DNA of 33,194 nucleotides from Bacteroidota bacterium (lineage in GTDB: Bacteria; Bacteroidota; Bacteroidia; Chitinophagales; Saprospiraceae), in assembly GCA_029567325.1 (NCBI GenBank), contig JAKQLF010000039.1, forward strand, positions 1 to 33,194. The letters are read 5' to 3'. Shown here piece by piece: positions 27,676 through 33,194 of this stretch. Positions within the stretch are counted from its first letter, which is position 1; the number at the start of each line of letters is the position of its first letter. The position numbers and the translations under genes were made by a program. The notes under the pieces are model-generated. The model was not told the origin of the DNA. It saw only the letters and a list, made by a program, of their open reading frames with translations, and searched no databases.

Positions 27676-27714
27676 AAAAAGTCCCGGTCGGAAATATTCC
27701 AATCGGGACTTTTT
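27676..27714 (+). terminator. Terminator after katG, possibly bidirectional
   Basis: AAAAAGTCCCGGTCGG, the loop AAATATT, then CCAATCGGGACTTTTT. The outer 11 bp pair perfectly and the inner part adds further pairs. The A-run on the left and T-run on the right allow use in both directions; it lies 30 bp after the katG stop and beyond the GH115 gene end. Confidence 0.9.
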
Positions 27715-27733
27715 ATTTTGTGCCAGTTGATTA

Positions 27734-27760
27734 GGCAGTCAGCTATCAGTTTTCAGTTTT
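27734..27760. repeat. Heptamer tract TCAGCTA/TCAGTTT
   Basis: TCAGCTA, TCAGTTT and TCAGTTT follow in 7-bp register. The 23 bases 27734-27756 are the inverted complement of 31864-31886 with one mismatch, so inverted copies flank the GH115 gene. Confidence 0.7.
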
Positions 27761-27822
27761 TTGAGTTATCCATTCTTGTAATCAAGGTCTTGCGTCACTT
27801 CATATTTTACAATACTCAGTGC

Positions 27823-27934
27823 AGACGCAGGGCCTTGCATCTCTGCATATAAACTTTCTATGTTGTACAGACCCAGGGCCCTACGTCTCTGCGTTTAAAT
27901 TTTTTACGTTGTACAGACGCAAGGCCTTGCGTCT
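27823..27934. repeat. Three palindromes of the AGACGCA family
   Basis: 20-bp palindromes lie at 27823-27842, 27869-27888 and 27915-27934, spaced by 46 bp, each followed by CTCTGC-type sequence. The third, AGACGCAAGG/CCTTGCGTCT, is perfect. The copy at 12319 has GGG/CCC where this one has AGG/CCT, a paired change. The stretch lies between the katG terminator and the GH115 stop. Confidence 0.8.
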
Positions 27935-27948
27935 CTGCCTGTTTCCTG

Positions 27949-30813
27949 TTATTTTATAAATCGGCTTTCTGGGGGACCCAAATAACTAGGTTTCAATCCA
28001 CCTTTATCGATTACGAATTTTTGGAAAACAAGACCTGGGTCTATCATCCAAATCTTCAATGTATGGACTCCAGCTTTGACGCCTTTGTGCGTAGATAGTT
28101 TTTTTCTGATGTGATCCGTAACCGCATTGTTCCACCATTCTGGGTATTCCCAATCTGGTTTTTCTTCCCCTTCATTGATATTGATGATTTGTGGTGTTTC
28201 GTCATCAACGGCGATGGCATATTTCAAACCCTCGTTTTTCTTGTAATTGAGGGTAGGAGAGAGGTAAGTTTCAATTTTTAAGTCAGCTCCATCAAAAGTG
28301 GTGAACGTATATTCCAACCTTGGTGTGTTTGAACCTACCGTTTGCTGGGCTGCATTTGCAGGTTCGATCATGACCGCATCAGCTGTGCGACCCAAATTGG
28401 GTATAACGGTCCAAGTGATGTCGGCTGCATCTTTTTTATTTGTGAAATGAGCTGCTTCAATGGACACTACCCCAGTATTTTCAATAAATCCAGCTACGGC
28501 AGGCAAATCATTTCGAATTGGAATAGCAATCGTGAAATCCTGACCGCCGCCAGTTAATATGATGGCACTCGTATCAATTCCCTTAGGTGCTTTATTCCAA
28601 TCAATGCTGACAAAGACCTTTTCTTCAAACTGAGTCTCGCCGCTTTTGGAAGATAATTTTACCCAATCGTCTTCAGTTTTAAGATTGTAGGTTAGTTTTT
28701 CACTTCCTCTATTGAATATTTCCAGATAATATTGCTGATCATTGAGTGGGTCAAAACTCGTAAAACTCCTGCCCATCGCACCATCTCTTCTGAATCTCGA
28801 AATGGGTGAACTTTCAAGCAAATATCCCAAGGATGCTCCTGCTTCTGGTTGGATGTAGGTGACCGCTGGCATTTTATTGACGGGCGGATTGCTCCAGCTG
28901 GTATAACCAATGTGTGTTTGAGACATCATATGATTCCACTTTCCGTCGGCCAAGGTGTCGTGGTAGTACTTGGTCAAAGCCGCATCTTTGAAGAAATTAT
29001 CTTTTACCAATTCTGCATAATGATTGGTTGAAGCTCGACTTTGCATTCCAAAGGCTTCATTTTTGCCAGCGGCAATGTACATTTCATTCAGATTGTAGGC
29101 AATTTCAATGGGAAAGTGCACCAATTGATAATAGGCTGATTGATGGCTTTTCGGCAAAACCTCATACACCTTTTTGCTCCTTTGTAAAAGATCATGGTAT
29201 TCTTCAAGGATTCTATCGGCTTCTCGATAATTGGTCAAACTGTAAGTATTTGGTTTGAGCATTTCTGGCGTTCTGCGGGCACTGTATTTGGTGGTGAGTG
29301 CCAATAAATCTGCTATTTCTTTGGCATGTTGATCGCCAAATTGTTGAGTTGCCCAATTCACATAATAATTAGGCAAGTCATTGGCTCGGATGGCTTTAGT
29401 ATCATAAGCAAAGTCCAGGAAAAGACTGATGGGCAATTCCATTGGCTTGAGATCGCCCACGTTTACAATCCAGAGGTCTTTGACACCCCATTGATAAGAG
29501 AGATTCATTTGTTCCCAAACGCGCTCTATCTGAGATACATTGATCCACCGATAAGAAACAGGTCCGCCCACAAAATCAAAGTGATAATACATGCCATATC
29601 CACCGGGATGTTTTAAATCTTCCTTTTTAGGAAGGATGCGCACATTGCCCCAGTTGTCATCACAAAACAACACCATGATGTCGTCATCGATGCGCATGCC
29701 TTTATCGTAGTAATCCTGTACTTCCTTATACAAAGCCCAAACTTGAGGCGTTTCTTTGGCAGGTTTTCCAGTGACCTCGCTAATAATTTTGCGCTGGTCG
29801 GCCATGATTTCTTTCATCAAATCCACCGCAGTTTCTTTGGTCATTGCTTCATCACCATCTCCTCTCATACCCAGAGCCACCACACTTTCTTTATCCCCCA
29901 TGCGCTCGATGCCTTCTTTCCAGAATTGTTGGAGTTTTTCTTTATTGGTTACATAATTCCACGCCCCACTTTTACTCCTTCCCCATTCCTCGTGATAGCG
30001 CATCATGGGTTCATGGTGAGTGGTGGAAATCACGATGCCATATTCGTCTGCAACCCGGGCATTTTCAGGATCATCGGTTGCAAATACACTTGGTTGCCAC
30101 ATAGCTGGCCAAAGGTAATTGGCTTTATTGCGCAATAAGAGTTCAAAAACTTTTTCATAAAATTCATGGTTGAAATCCCCAAATTTCTCCTTGGCCCAGT
30201 TTCTCAAAGCAGGAGCTTCATCATTCAGGAAGATTCCCCGGTATTTTACAGAAGGAGTATTAGAAACAAATCGCTCTTTTTTAATGTAGAGATTTTCACT
30301 TTTTTTAATGGGGGCGTCGGCCCAATAATACCAAGGAGAAACGCCAATTTTTTCAGAAATGGACAAAGTGCCGTAAGCCAAACCCCTTTTATCACTTCCT
30401 ACTACAACCAAAGCCTCTTTGATACCTGGTAAAGGGTTTTTGACCGTTTCAATGATGAATCTTTCCCAACCATTTTTGATAACATCCGCCTTCAGCTTTT
30501 TGGATTTGATGATCTGATCAATGAAAGTACTTTTTCCAAGGATTCCCAAAATGATGACGGGTCCTTTCACATTTTTTGAAGATTGAATGATGGAAGGTTT
30601 TTTATTGCTCACCTTTTCAATGTCTGAGGCTAGGAAGTTGGCCGACTTTTCTACGAGGATGTCATCTTTTGCATCGTAAAGAATAGTTGCAACATCATTT
30701 CCGTCCACGATGGAAAACACTGACTTTTTATCGCTGTTTTGTGTGAGGACGGTGACTTGGCTGGATAAGAAAAGTGGGGAGATAAGGAATAGTAGCACTA
30801 ATTGTCTCAACAT
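27949..30813 (-). CDS. GH115 xylan alpha-1,2-glucuronidase
   Basis: A 954-residue exported glycoside hydrolase of family 115, which removes (4-O-methyl)-glucuronic acid side groups from xylan. I start at MLRQLVLLFLISPLFLSSQV, a signal peptide; a reading from 30966 would add 51 residues without a signal. Characteristic blocks are YRGIFLNDEAPAL, NKANYLWPAMWQPSVF, TTHHEPMMRYHEEWG, VVALGMRGDGDEAM, VLFCDDNWGN and YYHFDFVGGPVSYRW. The C-terminal part (from about 720) holds the usual beta domains. No SusC/SusD pair or other xylanase gene lies nearby, so this is an orphan enzyme, although a sugar-isomerase-like gene and a sugar-type regulator are within 7 kb. Confidence 0.95.
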   Translation of the reverse strand: MLRQLVLLFLISPLFLSSQVTVLTQNSDKKSVFSIVDGNDVATILYDAKDDILVEKSANFLASDIEKVSNKKPSIIQSSKNVKGPVIILGILGKSTFIDQIIKSKKLKADVIKNGWERFIIETVKNPLPGIKEALVVVGSDKRGLAYGTLSISEKIGVSPWYYWADAPIKKSENLYIKKERFVSNTPSVKYRGIFLNDEAPALRNWAKEKFGDFNHEFYEKVFELLLRNKANYLWPAMWQPSVFATDDPENARVADEYGIVISTTHHEPMMRYHEEWGRSKSGAWNYVTNKEKLQQFWKEGIERMGDKESVVALGMRGDGDEAMTKETAVDLMKEIMADQRKIISEVTGKPAKETPQVWALYKEVQDYYDKGMRIDDDIMVLFCDDNWGNVRILPKKEDLKHPGGYGMYYHFDFVGGPVSYRWINVSQIERVWEQMNLSYQWGVKDLWIVNVGDLKPMELPISLFLDFAYDTKAIRANDLPNYYVNWATQQFGDQHAKEIADLLALTTKYSARRTPEMLKPNTYSLTNYREADRILEEYHDLLQRSKKVYEVLPKSHQSAYYQLVHFPIEIAYNLNEMYIAAGKNEAFGMQSRASTNHYAELVKDNFFKDAALTKYYHDTLADGKWNHMMSQTHIGYTSWSNPPVNKMPAVTYIQPEAGASLGYLLESSPISRFRRDGAMGRSFTSFDPLNDQQYYLEIFNRGSEKLTYNLKTEDDWVKLSSKSGETQFEEKVFVSIDWNKAPKGIDTSAIILTGGGQDFTIAIPIRNDLPAVAGFIENTGVVSIEAAHFTNKKDAADITWTVIPNLGRTADAVMIEPANAAQQTVGSNTPRLEYTFTTFDGADLKIETYLSPTLNYKKNEGLKYAIAVDDETPQIININEGEEKPDWEYPEWWNNAVTDHIRKKLSTHKGVKAGVHTLKIWMIDPGLVFQKFVIDKGGLKPSYLGPPESRFIK

Positions 30814-31121
30814 TGTATGTAGCTTTTGTAATAATTTTAATTGATATCTGTATTGTTTTTTGCTCAATCTAAGATTCAAAACAATCGATTGCCTAAAGTA
30901 GAGAAAATATTTGAATTGCAAAATGAAAACGCTGCAAAACGGCTTTAAAAGCATTGGGGTTAACAATAAATTAAGACAAATGAGGCGGAGGATTATAGTT
31001 TAATCTAGACTGTTTTGGAAGCTTTAACAATAGGAAAAGTGCAAAGTATAAGTTTATTGCAATGAGAATTATATCCTATCGTCTTTGGTTTTTGATAAGT
31101 ATATTTGAAAAAAAAAATACA

Positions 31122-31283
31122 ATGACAATTCTTGACCAAGATACTGAGGATGAGTCTCAGATTAAGTCACATATTTTTTTTATAAAATGAGGTTTATATT
31201 CCAAGCTGAAAGAAATTTCAGAAAAAGTTCAGATCGGAATAATAAGGCTAATTGCTTTGGAAACAATAAAGAAAACTAACTAA
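31122..31283 (+). pseudogene. Possible small gene relic with one internal stop
   Basis: From an ATG at 31122 the frame reads 22 residues (MTILDQDTEDESQIKSHIFF...), then TGA, and continues in the same frame for 30 more (GLYSKLKEISEKVQIGIIRL...) to TAA at 31281. The second part looks like a real amphipathic protein segment. A perfect -7 element TATATTTG lies at 31100-31107. I cannot name a family; chance is possible. Confidence 0.25.
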
Positions 31284-31315
31284 ATCATGAGTCCACTGCC
31301 TGTGCCTGGGGTTGT

Positions 31316-31690
31316 CACTTTTTTGTACCGTCAAAAAAGTAACCAAAAAACCTCCCGATACAAAAAACTCGTACTTGGCTTTTGTAACTCATTTAAGCCT
31401 CGCTAGCACTATTCACCGTGCTTGGGTCCTGAGCTACTCGATCAGTTTTGTATCGGCCTTATTTTTTTTAGCTACCGAACTTCAAAAATACGTTAAGTGC
31501 AAAAAACTGTTCGAACTATAAGTGCCCTAAAACCAATGAATCGGTGCAGATGCAGTAAAAAACATTGAAGCAAAGCCAAAAGTGAGTTTTTTTTGCATAG
31601 TATTTTTGGAGTGAGGGAGCGTTAAGAAAAAAATTCAGCCTTGATTTTTTTTGCTACTTTTTGGCATCAAGGCAAAAAAGTAGAAGAAAT
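31316..31690. repeat. Non-coding element with inverted terminal hairpins
   Basis: The left end forms a hairpin ACTTTTTTG-TACCGT-CAAAAAAGT (31317-31340). The right end forms CTACTTTTT/AAAAAGTAG (31654-31662 with 31675-31683). Read from opposite strands the two ends are similar: (C/T)ACTTTTTTG, a short loop, AAAAAGTA, then C and an A-run. About 370 bp lie between them with no credible gene. This resembles a MITE- or REP-like element; no target-site duplication is evident. Confidence 0.5.
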
Positions 31691-31753
31691 CTAGATTCTT
31701 GCTCTAATTTTTTTAATAACACATATACCATTTTTAGATATGTCCTAACCTCA

Positions 31754-31774
31754 GGCTCGTGGCTCGTGGCTCGA
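31754..31774. repeat. Heptamer minisatellite GGCTCGT x3
   Basis: GGCTCGT, GGCTCGT and GGCTCGA in exact 7-bp register. The 31691-31970 stretch otherwise shows no gene. Confidence 0.8.
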
Positions 31775-31853
31775 TGCCAATCACCAATATTGTTTTTCTG
31801 CACCTGCCTATTTCCACAGTGATAGCCACAAATTCACGAAAAATTTCGGCAAA

Positions 31854-31886
31854 AAACTGAAAGCTGAAAACTGATAGCTGATTGCC
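31854..31886. repeat. Heptamer minisatellite AAACTGA/AAGCTGA
   Basis: AAACTGA, AAGCTGA, AAACTGA and TAGCTGA follow in 7-bp register (31854-31881). Bases 31864-31886 are the inverse of 27734-27756 with one mismatch. Confidence 0.8.
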
Positions 31887-31970
31887 ACGAATTTCAATTA
31901 GCTACGCCAGCAATTCCTTTTATGCCAGGAATATGGAATAAAAGTTGTCAACCAAAATCATGAAACTTCA

Positions 31971-32019
31971 CGTTTTCCGTTTTCCGTCCTCCGATTTCCG
32001 TTTTCCGTCGTCCCTCCCT
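31971..32019. repeat. Heptamer minisatellite CGTTTTC, abutting a stop codon
   Basis: Seven units keep 7-bp register: CGTTTTC x2, CGTCCTC, CGATTTC, CGTTTTC, CGTCGTC and CCTCCCT. The tract reaches the stop codon of the iron-sulfur protein gene at 32019, leaving no room for a normal terminator there. Confidence 0.85.
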
Positions 32020-33194
32020 TAGTCCCTCCAGGCATCCCTAGCAACAGGAACCTGCCAAACAGAACCGCTATTTTCTAAACTAGTAAACATGGGCGTCCAA
32101 TCTGCTGGGCCAGCGGCATTTGTCAGGATTTCATATCTCCTCATTTGGAGAATAATGTCTAGTGGATTGATGAGGATGGGGCATTCTTCCACGCAGGCAT
32201 TGCAGGTGGTGCAAGCGTGTAATTCTTCAGGGCTGATGAGGTCAAATAATGACTTACCATCGTCGTATTGATCAATGGTTATTTTTTGTGTCTCCAAACC
32301 TTTACCAATGGTTTCTGCCCGATCGCGCACGTCCATCATGATTTTTCTGGGAGATAGTTTTTTGCCCGTTATGTTTGCAGGACAAGCCGCTGTACATCGT
32401 CCACACTCCGTACAAGAGTAAGCATCTAGAATGTTTTTCCACGAGAGGTCTGGAATGTCTTTGGCACCAAATTGAGGTAATTCAGCATTCACATCGGCTT
32501 CAGCGCCTTCCACCAAACCAAACATGGACTTTACTTCCATCATGATTTCTGGCATATTGGTCATCTCTCCACGCGGTTTGATACCCGTGAAATAGACGTT
32601 TGGAAAGGCTAAAAATATGTGTAAATGTTTACTGACAGGCAAGTATAAAATAAAGCCAAAAACCACTAAAATGTGTGACCACCAACCAACTCGTTCTAAA
32701 ATTACTAAACTTTGTTCGCTGAATCCCCCAAAAAGCAAGGGCCCAAGCCAGGAAGAAAATGCTAAAGGACCTGTATCTGGATAATGACTAGGTTGAAGTT
32801 CCTGTAAGATCGCATCGGCACCATTCATGGTAAATATGGCGCCAACCAAAAGTAATTCACCCAACAAAATATAATTGGCATCCAATTTTGGCCATCCGTT
32901 GAGCTCAGACTTTACTAGTCTTGGAACTTTCAAAAGGTTTCTGCGATATAGAAATACAAAAGTCGCTATGAGTGCAAGGAAGGAAAGTATTTCTATCAAA
33001 TTGATAATCAGCGTGTACAGGCCACCCAAACTATTCGCAAACAAACGGTGATTGCCCGTGATGCCGTCCAAAATGATTTCTATCAATTCGACCTGTGTAA
33101 GCAAAAATGCGGCGTAAATGAAAAAATGGAAGATGGCAGGGATGAAATTTTTGAACATTTTCTTTTGTCCAAGTGCAATCAACACCACATTTTT
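32019..33194 (-). CDS. Membrane iron-sulfur oxidoreductase subunit, 5' end off window
   Basis: The frame stays open to the right edge, so the start lies outside. The visible 391 residues begin KNVVLIALGQKKMF; similar Bacteroidota proteins carry an extra N-terminal membrane segment before this point. About five hydrophobic segments (for example FIPAIFHFFIYAAFLL and ILVVFGFILYLPVS) precede a cytosolic domain with two 4Fe-4S sites: CTECGRCTAACPA and CTTCNACVEECPI. This layout, a NarI-like membrane part fused to a HdrC/GlpC-like ferredoxin domain, suggests electron transfer between quinones and a soluble partner. The partner with CCG domains normally follows this gene, but none is present downstream here. 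Confidence 0.9.
   Translation of the reverse strand, partial: KNVVLIALGQKKMFKNFIPAIFHFFIYAAFLLTQVELIEIILDGITGNHRLFANSLGGLYTLIINLIEILSFLALIATFVFLYRRNLLKVPRLVKSELNGWPKLDANYILLGELLLVGAIFTMNGADAILQELQPSHYPDTGPLAFSSWLGPLLFGGFSEQSLVILERVGWWSHILVVFGFILYLPVSKHLHIFLAFPNVYFTGIKPRGEMTNMPEIMMEVKSMFGLVEGAEADVNAELPQFGAKDIPDLSWKNILDAYSCTECGRCTAACPANITGKKLSPRKIMMDVRDRAETIGKGLETQKITIDQYDDGKSLFDLISPEELHACTTCNACVEECPILINPLDIILQMRRYEILTNAAGPADWTPMFTSLENSGSVWQVPVARDAWRD

Noticed and set aside
31312-31521. 69-codon plus-strand ORF
   Set aside because: Begins in the terminal hairpin of the non-coding element and has no ATG start or known domain.

Overview
The window looks like a chromosomal segment of a Bacteroidota bacterium, possibly a Saprospiria-type environmental lineage. 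The evidence is low GC, several promoters with the Bacteroidota -7 element TAnnTTTG, lipoboxes typical of the phylum, a DUF2157/DUF4401/GDYXXLXY gene set, a GH115 glucuronidase and a PD40 propeller protein. The species placement is inference only.

Bases 1-11,450 hold a complete type I-B CRISPR-Cas locus of the Cst1/Cst2/Cas5t kind, all on the minus strand: cas6, cas8b, cas7, cas5, cas3, cas4, cas1, cas2, then a leader and an array of 18 identical 30-bp repeats that runs off the left edge. Between cas3 (interference) and cas4 (adaptation) sits an AbiEi/AbiEii type IV toxin-antitoxin pair. The toxin stop overlaps the cas4 start in an ATGA, so the pair is built into the operon and not merely next to it. 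This is the most interesting feature of the window. Diverging from cas6 is a previously uncalled 50-codon ORF with a consensus Bacteroidota promoter.

Bases 11,600-12,420 are non-coding repeats, including a 114-bp-period tandem array. Bases 12,464-16,272 carry two small lipoproteins and an overlapping three-gene membrane operon (DUF2157, DUF4401, GDYXXLXY). Then come a secreted PD40 protein, a TetR-MFS efflux pair with a likely operator, a methyltransferase-phosphotransferase pair, another tandem-repeat block, and a DJ-1/PfpI protein with a clear terminator. On the plus strand follow a Nudix-like regulator with a broken Nudix box, an exported xylose-isomerase-like TIM-barrel protein, and katG with a strong terminator. 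On the minus strand are a GH115 xylan alpha-glucuronidase and, at the right edge, the 5'-truncated gene of a membrane iron-sulfur oxidoreductase.

A theme across the window is short intergenic minisatellites with unrelated sequences but the same 7-bp period (at about 12.4, 16.4, 24.8, 25.1, 27.7, 31.8, 31.9 and 32.0 kb), together with a 20-bp palindrome family showing a compensatory change. No rRNA, tRNA or intact insertion sequence was seen.
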